In this document: piece after piece, positions 36,972 to 48,621 of the stretch
How the letters are laid out: every line of letters starts with the position of its first letter
Numbering within the stretch: position 1 is the stretch's first letter
Source of the DNA: Acanthacorydalis orientalis
Taxonomy: Eukaryota > Arthropoda > Insecta > Megaloptera > Corydalidae
Length of the DNA stretch: 64,000 nucleotides
Direction: 5' to 3'
Assembly: GCA_034766995.1 (NCBI GenBank)
Contig: CM068318.1
Location: 4,790,001 to 4,854,000, forward strand
Program-made: the position numbers and the translations under genes
Notes under the pieces: model-generated
The model's database searches: none
Seen by the model: only the letters and a program-made list of their open reading frames with translations
What the model was told of the DNA's origin: nothing

Positions 36972-37427
36972 AAAAATGTCTCCTATATCTGATTACAATT
37001 CTTCATAAAAAAAAAACGTTATAAATTCGTACGACAAACATCTGCGCTCTGATACTAAATGACAAGAAATAGTAGTTGGAAATATAAAATACACAGAGAT
37101 AAATAAAATCTCTTGAAAGCACAACACGAATATACTGATGACTAACATATTACCGTGAGGAAACACAGTTTTCATTTACTTTTGTCGAAATGGTTGAATA
37201 TACGTGAATGGTTCTCGGCTCCCGCTGTGCACCATAGGTATTTTGTGTGTTCATGCAGACGATACAAAATATTTCCTAGAGAATTTTATATAGATTATTT
37301 GCAAGTAAAAGCATGTACAAAAAAATGTCACCTCAAATTGTATTCACATCACGTAGTATTTGCAGATTTTGTTTAGTGCGAGTGTATCGTATGTATGCTA
37401 TATAAGTTATGTACACACATACACGCA

Positions 37428-37473
<46 letters not shown>

Positions 37474-37499
37474 CGCTTTTTTATGTGTGTATACGAATA
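36972..37499. other. Mixed sequence upstream of the LINE fragment
   Basis: Two short frames (36993-37175 minus, 37155-37376 plus; the latter includes a run of Cys/His/Arg residues) match nothing I know. It is not obviously part of the LINE. Confidence 0.3.
37426..37469. repeat. (TA)n
   Basis: Preceded by ACACACATACACGCA. Confidence 0.9.
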
Positions 37500-37870
37500 T
37501 ATGTGTTCACTAGCGAGTAAATCATAAATCTTTAACACGGAAAAACAATAAAGCTTTCAAGCTGATAATAGATTTCATGCCCGTCACGATGTAACTTCTT
37601 CACCCTCCTTTATTTCTTTTCGCTTCTTTCTGACATGTCACGGGTTCTAGTTCGATGTGTCGCTGTTTATTGCTCCAATATTTATCAATGTTGTGCCGCC
37701 GGCGTCGCGCGCTCTTCGACTTTACCATCCAACTGCTGACTGACAAATCACCTTTATTTCGTTTGGTATTAGATAAAGAAATACGTCTTTCGATCTATGT
37801 TCAGACGTTCTCGTATCGCACTTTTTAGCCATAGATACGGGTATACTTATTGTTAATGGCATGTTGCTTT
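37500..37870. other. CpG-containing island
   Basis: Includes ATGTTGTGCCGCCGGCGTCG and CGCGCTCTTCGACTTTACCA (about 37691-37730) and CACGATGTAACTTCTTCACC. No coding frame. Ends at the (CA)n tract near 37871. Confidence 0.35.
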
Positions 37871-37889
37871 ACACACACACACACACATA
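37871..37889. repeat. (CA)n
   Basis: About 18 bp. Confidence 0.85.
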
Positions 37890-38178
37890 CGAGTTTCTGT
37901 GTTCGCTTCAGTTTAATTTGTTCAAGTGTGATTTGTAGAAAATTGTCTTTTCTTGTCGTGATCGGTTGAGTTTATTTATGAATGTTTCATTGCAGTTAAT
38001 GTCGTCGTTTAATTAATTAATTTGTATGAAAATATATTTGTCAATCACTTGTCTGAATGAATAATACAATAAAATTCGATTGAAAATAATTTTGTATCTT
38101 TAATTTAATTTTTAGAGAATTTAAATTTAACTATTATAAATTTATTATTTACGGTATTTATTATAACAATGAATTAAA

Positions 38179-38179
<1 letters not shown>

Positions 38180-38235
<56 letters not shown>
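38180..38235. repeat. (TA)n
   Basis: About 55 bp, pure. Confidence 0.95.
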
Positions 38236-38237
<2 letters not shown>

Positions 38238-39004
38238 ACTTTTCTTGTTAATAATTAAACATTAATCTTCATTAAAGTGATTTTTAAAATAATTATGAAA
38301 TAATATATTTAATTTCTATAGAAATCTTTATTATTTTATTATAAAAAAAAATAAAAAAGATCATTTTCTGAATAACATTTAAATAAAATGCATCGAAAAA
38401 CATTATTTATAATATTTCTCTTAATAAAAACCCGATCGAAATTATCTAATAGGGCATTTTTATAATTTCATCCAATTTCCTGTCATATTGGTTGTTGTTA
38501 CAGTGTTTTCTCATTGTTAAATAATTCAGAAGAGCATTAGATATTTATGACGATGTAGAACTCTGCAGAACAATCTACAAAATCGATAATACTTGTGGTT
38601 AAAGTTGTCGACCACACTTGAAAATCACCAGTGAATGTAATCTTTGTTGTAGTTACGAGCTTAACAACTAATTTCAATTAAGAAACATTATACTTTCGGT
38701 TTCACAGAACTGAAATTTGATAATGTAAATAAGTAAATATCAGGTGATTAAATTATAGGAAATGGCCTATTATTTAAATGTTATGTATCGAATTTATTGT
38801 TAAACTGAGAAATCAAACTTTTATTATACATAAATATTTTTCATTTTAAAAAGTTATTTTAGGAAAATCAGTAAACGTTTCAGGTTAAGATTTTAGTAGA
38901 ATGTTTTTTTTTTCAAAAAAACAAAAAAAATAAATTATAAAAAAATGACTATCAAACGAATAATTGAAAAGAGTATTTCAGTCAACGACGTTGTTATTTT
39001 AATG

Positions 39005-39585
39005 CATGTAAAAAATAAAAACATGAGAAACAGAATCGAAAAAAGAATCAGTTATTAAACCGACTGCGCGTTCATGCGTTCCGTGCGTCGCACAAAAATA
39101 CATCAAGTTGAAAAATCTTCGAAATTTAAAATGTATATGCGTATGAGAGAAGACATATTGTATTTCTACAGAATAAAGACAAGAATCAGCCATTGTCATT
39201 TACTTTGCGAGAGCATAATGTGCATGTGATGGAGAAGAAAAGTACGTTAACGAAATAGAGACGGAATATAAGAGACAGTGAGAGAGATGGATGACGGGGT
39301 GATGGGGTTGTTAGTGGCGTTGATTCATCATGTCACACATCTTCTTCTTCCTGGAGACAAGAATTATGCTCCATCTATGTATGAATGTCGCCACCTGCTT
39401 CAGCACTGCCTATTAATCAAACTCCCATCTACTAGTTTCACGCAACTTGGGAATCGAGACTCTGACGAGAATGACGTACGAATATCTCGAATGCGACGCC
39501 AGATATCCGATCCATTCATACGCATTTTTGAACATTCGATTGCACACAATGTTTGTAGAAGACAGAGGAAAGAGATGTAGGTTTT
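39005..39585. other. Balanced island with 100-codon open frame
   Basis: A + frame (39278-39580) starts in a GA-rich leader (GAGACAGTGAGAGAGATGGA) and encodes about 100 residues, including HHVTHLLLPGDKNYAPSMYE and a basic C-terminus. No family is recognised and no splice signals at its ends convince me. It may be chance, a lineage-specific peptide or conserved noncoding DNA. Confidence 0.3.
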
Positions 39586-39805
39586 ATATTTTCCAATTTA
39601 TTTTTTAATAGGAAAATGTATATAAATATCTTTATACAAGTGCATATTTGAAAATAACACAGTAATATTCTAATCTTTTATATTCTACAGAATCGAGAAA
39701 TATTTCTTAAAATTACAATTAAAATAAAAGATTGGAAAATTAATAAAAAAAACAGCTATATTCAGATTACAATTATTAATTTGCTTCTTATTAAAATAGT
39801 GCAAT

Positions 39806-39861
<56 letters not shown>
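39806..39861. repeat. (TA)n
   Basis: One C interruption near 39814. Confidence 0.95.
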
Positions 39862-39863
<2 letters not shown>

Positions 39864-40007
39864 GCAGTTTATATAGTTAACTAGTTGTAATCTTGTGTAC
39901 TAAATATAAATTGTATATTTATATTATTACCAAAAATTCTGTTTTTGATCAATTTTTGATTCCAAAACGCATTTTATTTTATTGAAGATGTTCAAAAGTG
40001 TATACAG

Positions 40008-40288
40008 TTAGGTTGGTAGAAAAATAATTGATGTTTATGACCTTCAAATTCACCCGTTTTGAACTCAAACAAAAATTTGACTTATTTGCTTCTTTTCCAT
40101 CTTTAATTCAATAGTCGAATTTGAATCAGAATTAATAATAAAACCAAGGTCGATGTTACCAAATTACAGACCGAATAATGTATTTCAAAATGCTATAAAC
40201 ATAAATACAATGAATGATACTTTCATTGAAAAAAATTAATGTTAGAATTCAGAAAACAAAAACCTCAGTTATTTTCCTACCAACTTAA
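40008..40288. mobile_element. Mariner-end MITE, complete, 281 bp
   Basis: The left end TTAGGTTGGTAGAAAAATAA and the reverse complement of the right end TTAAGTTGGTAGGAAAATAA agree at 25 of the first 29 positions. TTAGGTTGG is typical of mariner inverted repeats in insects. The interior is AT-rich with no open frame and no transposase similarity, so this is a non-autonomous element. Immediately inside the left end lies TTTATGACCTTCAAATTCA, shared with the solo end at 22463. Exact TA target duplications are blurred by mutation at the borders. Confidence 0.75.
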
Positions 40289-41342
40289 CAATTATAAATT
40301 TCTTTAAAAATTTAAAAAAATAACATGCTTGATTCCTTTACTAATCATAAAGAACAATTACAATGATCCTCAATTAGTTATTATTTTTTTTAATCAGAGA
40401 AAATTGTATCTATTTTTGAAATGAACAAAGAGCAATAAATCTATTTCTAGTATTTAATACACATTAATTAGATATTTTTATTTCTAGAATCTTCTTATAT
40501 TTATCTTTTTAAATTCGATTATAATCTTTTATTAAGCATGTGTCCATATGTGTTATATATTTATTTTATATTTATGTTCACTTTCTATTTTAACATAGAT
40601 TTACCTTTTTATTCTAAATTTAGTTATCATTCTTATTTAATAGATTCAAGTTGGAATTAGTTCATTTTTAATTATTTCAATACAAAAGATTATTGAAATA
40701 AGTTTACGTTAAATCAATAAATTTCTTTTTTAAATGAATCCATTCTCGATACAACATAAAACAATTCTATAAAAAAATTCAGTAAGTTTTTCCTAAAAAT
40801 GAAATATATTTTATGATTAAAAGTGTTTTCTAAAAAATTGGTTTGTGATGACAGTTAATTAGATATAGTAACAAAATGTTTAATGTACAATTCCTATTGT
40901 TTTCATAATGTTTTTTGATTATATTTTTTAATTATCTCCAATATTAAATTTTATTTCTTTCATAGTAAATTACATTTTTTTAAATTAATTAATTTTTATT
41001 ATTAAAATTACAGTAACAGTTATCGAAATGTGTCAACTGATATTTAAGCGATGATTAATATTTTTCTTAGACAAGAATTTAAAATTTCTACGAGAAAAAT
41101 AGATGTGTTGAAATGAAGGTTTTGTAATAAGTATTTGTCGTTTATTTTTTAATTAATATCCAATTTAAATATATGGAATTAATTGTAAGATTCTATTAAA
41201 TTTATTATTATATTTCATTGTTAAGGAGAAAAGCAAACGATTTAATAATTAATTAAAAGTTGTCGAATCAAATCATATATCAAGCACTTTACTGAAAGCA
41301 CTGAATCGAATCTCAACGAATCAGTCTGTATTCGCGTAATGG

Positions 41343-41840
41343 TTTTTATTAGTCGACGTGTATGAAGAGATCTTCGATTCTGTTACTCATAACTCATCTC
41401 AATTTCCATTCAAGTGGTACACAATGTATGAAGACGTATATCCATGAGCAGTCATAAGTCAGCGAATCCAGATAGATTTTGTCAACTTTCTCAATATGGA
41501 TAAGGTGATTTGTTACCAGCTCACCGGATGACAATTGAATAAATATCATCCGAAATTTCTCTCTCTTGTACGTTGCGTGGCACGTTCGGTTCTGTCTTAA
41601 CATTCGAATCGCTGCAAACCGAACGAACTAATGGCGTGTGTCCTAACGTAATATTATTTAGCCGAAGACAAATACAAATGTACGTTATTTGTGTAGATTT
41701 GTTGACGGGGTTTATTAAAAAGGACTCAGTGTGTGGTCTATTATTCGCTGATGACAATGTGCTTTTCGGAAAGAATGAGGGAAGTTTCCCGTTGCGAGCC
41801 GCTCGAGGAAAAATGCTGTTCGCTGTAATTCAGATGTGTT
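41343..41840 (+). pseudogene. Decayed LINE reverse transcriptase relic
   Basis: Two plus-strand frames carry remnants of a non-LTR reverse transcriptase. At 41343-41444 the frame reads FLLVDVYEEIFDSVTH, resembling motif A (VDxxKAFDSVxH), followed about 14 residues later by WYTMYEDVY, resembling the MYED block that normally lies further downstream. A stop follows at 41445. A second frame holds VICVDLLTGFIKKDSVCGLL, then FADD (41744-41755) and NVLFGKNEG, matching the catalytic [FY]xDD motif C with its hydrophobic flanks. The shortened motif A spacing, the frame change and the stop show an internally deleted, inactive copy. The single FADD could arise by chance; the combination in order is the evidence. 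The clade is uncertain, perhaps RTE-like. Confidence 0.5.
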
Positions 41841-41914
41841 GATTATTGTTAAGAATGTTGTTGTTGAGAGGATACACATTTAACAATTTACAACAAAAGT
41901 GTATGTATATGTAT

Positions 41915-41961
41915 GTACAACATTATACACATTCCGTATGAAGCATATACATAATGTGTAC
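41915..41961. other. Imperfect inverted repeat
   Basis: GTACAACATTATAC (41915-41928) pairs with TACATAATGTGTAC (41948-41961) apart from one bulge and one mismatch; the loop includes ATTCCGTATGAAG. Confidence 0.4.
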
Positions 41962-42546
41962 ATGAAATACAGGAATTTTCATCACTTTTATACATCTTAT
42001 ATATATGGATATGTATGTATGTATGTCATAATGTCACATACGAATTAAACGTGTAAAAATCAGCACTGTTTGAAAATACTTGAAATTATTTGCCTTACAA
42101 AAAGTCTCATTTTCATTTTAATGGATATGTCAACGAACGACAACAGACTGTATGGATATCAGAAAACATTAATTTTTATACCATTCAAGTGCAAAGTTCT
42201 GCATATTGAATGATGGAATCAGCGAAACAATATTATTTTTTTAAAAAATATATTCGTATCGTATGCAAACTGATATCTAACTATGCACTTTATCTATTCA
42301 TATTATAATAGAGTTATATGAATTGAATATTCATTATTTGATTCGGAAAACAACTATGAACTTATTTATTCAATTTGATTGAAAGTTAAAAAGCATGTTT
42401 TTGAAAAAAAAAATCAATAAGTTGATTTCAATTCAATATACGTGTGAGCTGTTCAAATAAGAATCTGTATTTTTATTTAAGGTAAATCTTTGTTTAGTCG
42501 GTAATATTTCATATCTTATACGAATATTTCTATTTATTTAAAAAAA

Positions 42547-42553
<7 letters not shown>

Positions 42554-42588
<35 letters not shown>
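42554..42588. repeat. (TA)n
   Basis: About 35 bp. Confidence 0.9.
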
Positions 42589-42592
<4 letters not shown>

Positions 42593-43011
42593 CCTTATAG
42601 TTTTATAAATAAATAAAAACAGTTCTTTTTACATTGAAACACAGAACTTTTTCTGAATTGACTGACTTATTGATGAAAGTTAGTGAAAATTCTCATTATT
42701 TATCAAAAGTGTTTATTCAATAAAACATTTTTAAGTTTGTATCTAAATATTTCTTATATGTTTGACATTTATATTTAATATAATTCTTGTTTGCAATTAT
42801 TTTGAAAATAAAACTATTGATGAACTATGTTGTATACAGATATTTGTTCTATAAAAAAAGTATGATCATTTTACGAACGGTCTGGTTGTTATAAGATTTC
42901 TCATGTCTAGACATAGGTATCAAATAAGATATATATTATATATGTATGTATTTCATATATGGTAATTTGAATTATTGAATTTAAGCAAAAAGTCTCTTTT
43001 TTCAAGTTTGG

Positions 43012-43013
<2 letters not shown>

Positions 43014-43061
<48 letters not shown>
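43014..43061. repeat. (TA)n
   Basis: About 47 bp, followed by GTATGTATGTGTGTG. Confidence 0.95.
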
Positions 43062-43065
<4 letters not shown>

Positions 43066-43079
43066 TTATGAACGTATGT

Positions 43080-43610
43080 ATGTATGTGTGTGTTAGAGAA
43101 ATGTGTCCTATTCGGGTTTTCGCATTTCCATAGTACGACAAATAAAACATCACATCATAGGAGATTATTTGACTGTCAAAAGATATTGTCACGCAACCCA
43201 TATCACGCACATGGCATCCACCGTGAGCATGTGTTGAGGTACACCTCCATATATGTTCATGTGCGTCCATGAATTTCGAACGGACGATGCAGGACAGACG
43301 GACGGACGGCCGGCCGTTCGAATCCCGATCATTTTCCATCATATCGCACCTAATCTGACGAATAAATAAATTTACATTGCGTTCGTTACGTTGACGAGCA
43401 CACGACGTTGCACGGAACTGTTTTGGGACCGCGATCAATCTTTCAGTACACAACAGCGCAGACACGAACTTGTTTTGACAATGTGTGAGGTCAACAACGA
43501 AACTTTTTTTTATTATATACGTTCATTGTACGTCACACGTTCCACTGCTGCTGATGTCGCTTCCGCCAGGGTTGCCAGAGATATTTCATAATTAGGTATC
43601 GTCAACATTA
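43080..43610. other. CpG-rich island
   Basis: Contains GACGGACGGCCGGCCGTTCG (43301-43320), in which ACGGCCGGCCGT (43306-43317) is a perfect 12-bp palindrome. A minus frame (42953-43465) passes from the TA tract into the island and has no recognisable domain. The next + frame (43391-43591) is also anonymous. Promoter- or enhancer-like. Confidence 0.4.
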
Positions 43611-44190
43611 AACAGATTAAATACAAATATTTATTCAGCTGATTAATGAGAGACTTCATTACATTTTTGCTCTTTTAATAATGACGATAATACGTTAATG
43701 ATCCACTAATCGTTGGCGAATATTTGTTTGAGCTTCTTTATATTTATCTCTCTTTATGAACGCATATCCCTCTTCAGCATCATACGTTTATCTATCGATT
43801 AAAAATTACATTTTTAAAATTATTTCATCGGAAAAACATAAAATAATTCTGATGACGTACTCGAAATCTAATTGCTAATTTAATTTCTTGAATTTAGTAC
43901 TAATTTAATTAAAAAAAAAAACAATAAATAAACAGAACTAACATTCATTCATATTTATGTTATTAAAAGTTAAAAATAAACCTTTTCAGTTTTCAATTAT
44001 TTAAAAATAAATTTCTTTTTTCACTTCAGGTTTGATGAAAAAACAAAATCTCACTTCAAAAATCCGCTAATCGAGAAAAATGAGATAGTATTGTTAATTA
44101 TCGATTTTTAATAAATAAATACTTTTAATCTTTAAATAAATAAATTATTTACACGCTTTATAAATAGTAAAAAAATTCTGATCAAATATA

Positions 44191-44255
44191 AGGTAATTCA
44201 ATTTGGACTTCCACATGAAAATATTAAAAAAATCGCAAAAAATAAAAAGTATCAT
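44191..44255 (+). mobile_element. Short MITE, GGTGATTCAATT family, solo left end
   Basis: AGGTAATTCAATTTGGACTT followed by CCACATGAAAATATTAAAAA matches the left arm of the elements at 54284 and 58022. A corresponding right arm is not found in the following 300 bp, so this is a broken copy. Confidence 0.55.
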
Positions 44256-44493
44256 TACCAAGCTAAAGAAAATACAAAAAACCAAACCAAATTACCAAAC
44301 CAGAAAAAAATACAAAAGCTATCTTAAAATTTTGATTTTATTGTAATTTAGAATTCTTGTTACTATTTAAAGATGAAAAATTTGTTCCAAGTGCAAAATA
44401 GACTATAAAATTATACTTTTCTATGATTATCACTATATATCATCTATGAGATCTATTCAGTTACAATACAATTTTGACCCTATACTTAATTTT

Positions 44494-44774
44494 ACTTTCA
44501 GTAATGAATTATTTTTACCTCACAAACTACGAACGATTTTCTGATGAAAACTGTTCTGTAAATCACTATTCATAATTTTTTTGTATAATATTAGATAATA
44601 GATAATTTATTAGATAGTAGATTTTTCTATATCTTGTCTATTTGAGGATGATGGCATCTCAATCGAAATATGTATAAGCAAAATCAAACATAGCCAATAA
44701 TAATTTATTGAACATTTTTGATCAGAAACATTTTTATAGTTTATCGGATAAAAATAGAAATTATTTATGAAAAT
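44494..44774. mobile_element. TTTCACAAATGAATT repeat family, longer copy
   Basis: The left end is ACTTTCAGTAATGAATTATT. The right end in reverse complement is CATTTTCATAAATAATTTCT. The interior holds GGATGATGGCATCTCAATCG, AAATATGTATAAGC and GAACATTTTTGATCAGAAAC. It is about 281 bp, longer than the 190-bp copies because of an AT-rich stretch near 44570-44630. Confidence 0.5.
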
Positions 44775-45136
44775 GCTGATTACTCAAATAATGTTTTTTT
44801 TATGGAATATCATTACAATTTAAATATATACAAACAATTGACAAAATTTATCTGAAAAACATACATGAAAGGTCATGTTTTATCATAAATATCCATTATT
44901 TTTTTAAAAAAGTGCAAAGTATCAGCTGTTTCAAAAAAGTTTCAGCGGTATGATGTTTATCGTTTTTTTTTTCGTTTACGGATAAGAAATGCTAAAAAAA
45001 CAACATTTCTTTCTATTGTTTAAATCTTGATGAGTTAATATTTGAATGCTTTCATTGTTTGCATACAAATAAGCTACATATTTTCTTTTTAATTTTCATA
45101 ATATAAAATTTTTTTTTTATTGCCAAACTGTGTTTA

Positions 45137-45139
<3 letters not shown>

Positions 45140-45212
<73 letters not shown>

Positions 45213-45240
45213 AAGAGAGAGAACAGGAGGAAGAGAGATA
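45140..45240. repeat. (TA)n-(GA)n compound microsatellite
   Basis: About 54 bp TA, then about 28 bp GA and a degenerate GA/AG tail. Confidence 0.95.
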
Positions 45241-45289
45241 AATAGAAAATTGTGTGTATTTATATGTGGGAAATATGGTTACTCATACG

Positions 45290-45730
45290 TTTTTAAGTAA
45301 ATATCCCGTACATTCGTTATGAAAGTATATTTCAACCCTGTTATGTACTGCACAAGTGAGAAAAATGTAGAGGGAAGGCGTGACAGAGAGCGATTTTCAG
45401 CAGTCAGGGGTTATGTTGTTGTACGAGTGACGTTTCTAACAAATTAAAAAAGTATCGTGACTTTCTGTCTTGTCGTTAATGGATTTAGCGGAAGTGACAC
45501 GGATTTGATTTACTTTGCGGTTGTTGTGTTTTGTTTTTGTCACCAGTTTATGTAATTACAACTCGTGAATGCTGGAAATCACGTGTTATTATTTATATAT
45601 TAAGTTCGAGTTTCCTCGAAAAAATGATTTACGATTGTATCGATCGACAATGACGGCTGCACTTCCGAAAAATCGATCGAATGATTTGCATTCATTTGGA
45701 AAGCGTTGTATTCAAGTATTCATAGACATT
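45290..45730. other. Balanced island
   Basis: CpG-containing sequence (GATTTACGATTGTATCGATC, CGGCTGCACTTCCG) with the small dyad GAATGATTTGCATTC near 45680. No coding frame. Confidence 0.3.
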
Positions 45731-46084
45731 TGTTTGTGAACTGTTTGAGATTTACATTTGGTTCGATTCAAATTTATGAACCTAAACAAACTCCTACCTA
45801 AAGATCTTTATTAACAATCATGTTTATTAATCTTTTAAGAATGTAATAATTTTCAATCAATCAAATAATTGTTTCTCTTCTCTAGTTGTTTTAAACAACT
45901 ATTTAAATAAATTGTATTTTTATTTTGTTCAGTTTATTGAATCTGAACTCTTTTGTCTCTTTTCTCAATACATTTCATGAAATATTATTTATCTTTATTA
46001 TATTTATTCATTTATTTCTTCTGAACATTCTGTTATTTCAACAGTATTTTAAATTATCTAAGCTCTGTCTTGCTGCAACATACC

Positions 46085-46086
<2 letters not shown>

Positions 46087-46123
<37 letters not shown>
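46087..46123. repeat. (TA)n
   Basis: About 36 bp. Confidence 0.9.
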
Positions 46124-46126
<3 letters not shown>

Positions 46127-46603
46127 GACTAAAATCCAATATTTTTATTTGCTTAATGTGCATATTCTATAAATATTAAATCAATCAAGTAATTAGACAC
46201 ATTATTTGTCTACTTTTCAATAAAGAGTAACTTAAACCTAAATGTATTATCTGTGTTCATGTGTTAATAGTCACTGAATAACCTAAAACCTCAAATATCT
46301 ATTTATTTTTAACACTAATTTTTAATGTTGTGTATTCTTAAAATAAATATATTTTTTTAATTAATGAATAGATTCTAAAAGACAATTTCAATTCTAATAC
46401 AATCTATTCAACACTGGTCTATATTTCTTATTCAAAAGCATGTGATGCTTTTACTTATTAAAATAGTTTTTCCTGTTCGTGAAAGGGTTGTGTTTTATAT
46501 GTAATTATTTTACGCTATTGATGGTATCGTACATAATGCAATATCGCAAAAAGTTTTATGACTTTTATAAAAATCAATCTCTGTAAAATTTGAAGTGTTC
46601 ATA

Positions 46604-46624
46604 ACACACACACACACACACGTT

Positions 46625-46672
<48 letters not shown>
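46604..46672. repeat. (CA)n then (TA)n
   Basis: CA to 46620, CGTTTG spacer, then TA. Confidence 0.95.
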
Positions 46673-46675
<3 letters not shown>

Positions 46676-46689
46676 GTACACTTCGATTT

Positions 46690-46930
46690 ATAAAAATTGC
46701 CACAGCCAATGCCAATAAAAATAGAACGTTTCGTTGACATAGACTCGGCAACGGAAAGTTTTCGAAACGCTATCGAAATGTAATATCTGCGTTGTTGTCT
46801 ATAACCTCAAAGTCTGAAATGGAAGTTTGTAAAAGTATACTTCGTGTGTTATGAGTACCTGCCTAACTCTCTATACCTCTGTATAAGTACAGAGTCGACT
46901 CGTCAAAGAGTCCGAAATGGAAAACACAAA
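46690..46930. other. Small balanced island
   Basis: Includes AGACTCGGCAACGGAAAGTT and GTACAGAGTCGACTCGTCAA. Nothing coding is seen. Confidence 0.25.
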
Positions 46931-48169
46931 CAAAATTATCTTAGTTTGTTTCTGAAAATAGTTTATTTATTGTTGTGAGAATGAATTTGATACAAACGAT
47001 TAGGAATTGATCATCGATTCGATTCAAATGTGAAATATCCTTTTATTATTTATAATTTTATTTGATTTTATAAGTTGTATTAATAATCTTAGTAAGTCAG
47101 CAACATTTTTTTATTATTACAGCACAGAACTTCTCAATTTTATTTTGTCTAATGTTTTCTTTTTTAATTCAAGTTTTTGTATTTTAAAAAAATGATAATT
47201 ATATCAACTCATAAAGGTTTTGTCAAATAATTATATTTGTCAAATTTGTTAAATTAATAATATTTGTCTTAAACATCTAGGTGAATATATTTGTTTTTTT
47301 GAATCTCTAGATTGTTTGATTTCCTCTGCTATTTTCAATACATTTGCAATTTTCAGCTCGATTTTAGATAATTGAAATATTTGTTCATAAATCGAATCGA
47401 AAATAGAATATAAAATAATCTAAAAGCACAAAGAATATAATAATGAATTCGATAATACATTTATGGTTGTTGTATATCTTGATACCACATGTAGAATATT
47501 AATACTCTGTGTATTCCATTATTGAGAAAAAAAGGGTTAAATTTTAAGTGTATGGGAAATAAAATCTTATTAGATTAACTGAAAGTGATTAAAGAACCAG
47601 AACCTGTGGTCTAAGATAACAAGATGCTTAAGGAAAATGAGCTTAATATATAGTTATAAATATTTGGATAATTAGATGAGTTTATAATTACTTTTAATGT
47701 TATTAAAATGAGAATAATATTTCTTCTAATAGAACATTTTCTTCCTTATAAAATTAATATAATATAAATTTAAATTGTGATATGTTGCTTAAATATTCAT
47801 TAAATTAATTACATAGAAATAATAGCTTAATATATAAATTCTTTTAGGCTATCAGTTCAGTAGTTATAAAAAATGAGATTGAAAGAAACGAGTTATATCG
47901 ATCATTCTTTATTTTAAAAGTTATAAATTTGAATTTAAATAACAATGTCGGTATCGAGGATGATTTATTAATAAACATCACCTGCCAAAGGACTTTAGGT
48001 ACAAGTCTAGTCATCAAAAAGGAAATTAGAATAGTATTGCATCAATGTGTTAATATATTTAAAATGTTTCGGTCAAATATTTTTAATTATCCTTGCCTAA
48101 TGTTTATCCGTGCTGATTGGAAATAATTTTTAATGAAAATTTACTAAAACAACAACATATTAAAAACAA
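46931..48169. other. AT-rich noncoding stretch
   Basis: No feature is recognised. A 65-codon + frame at 47929-48126 is anonymous. Confidence 0.35.
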
Positions 48170-48425
48170 TCTGTGCGAAACAGTCCTCCGTTTCGAATCT
48201 TGTTGTGTGGGTGACGCGCCACTGTCATCGAACGGTAGCAGCTACTGCTGTATCCACAATTCACCACATTTCATCGCTTTTCGTCTGAAACACAACAAAC
48301 TCACATATATGAAATATTGGTTTCGAACGGGAAAACCGCAGAACAAAAGAAGCGAACGGGGGCGACAATCTGTAGGATGGTGGGTTGTCGTCGTGGGGTG
48401 ATTGTTCTTTGTATTGCCACATGCA
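48170..48425. other. Balanced island with short open frame
   Basis: A + frame (48117-48401, 94 codons) covers it, ending in a GT-rich run (TGGTGGGTTGTCGTCGTGGG). It contains several cysteines but no motif I recognise. Confidence 0.25.
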
Positions 48426-48546
48426 ACCAGTGTTTCAGATGTTTATTAACCGTGTTTCGTATTTGTTTTCGCATGTGAAGGAATTTTTTTGCACTTTGTC
48501 TCTTTTAGACTTATGTTGGAACATACACATATAGTTATATACATAT

Positions 48547-48621
<75 letters not shown>

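Larger units (their letters stand above)
37871..39004. other. AT-rich noncoding stretch
   Basis: CA and TA tracts only. Confidence 0.4.
39586..41279. other. AT-rich stretch with the mariner MITE
   Basis: Outside the MITE and one TA tract, nothing is recognisable. Confidence 0.4.
41841..43079. other. AT-rich noncoding stretch
   Basis: Holds the 41915 inverted repeat and TA tracts at 42554 and 43014. No gene. Confidence 0.4.
43611..45289. other. AT-rich stretch with two MITE families
   Basis: Contains the solo end at 44191 and the 44494 element. CTTTTTTCACTTCAG (44019-44033) is a strong 3' splice acceptor match followed by GTTTGA, which is not a good donor. Confidence 0.35.
45731..46689. other. 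AT-rich noncoding stretch
   Basis: Two microsatellites. The 84-codon + frame at 45925-46179 and the 76-codon minus frame at 46510-46740 each include TA-repeat translations. Confidence 0.4.

Noticed and set aside
32685..43330. tRNA B-box-like TTCGAATC words (32685, 34583, 43318)
   Set aside because: No A box, no anticodon arm and no acceptor stem can be drawn around any of them.
42953..43465. 170-codon minus frame
   Set aside because: About a quarter is TA-repeat translation and the rest is CpG-island sequence without a recognisable domain.
44019..44040. CTTTTTTCACTTCAG|GTTTGA as a ratchet point
   Set aside because: The acceptor is good but GTTTGA is not a usable donor consensus.
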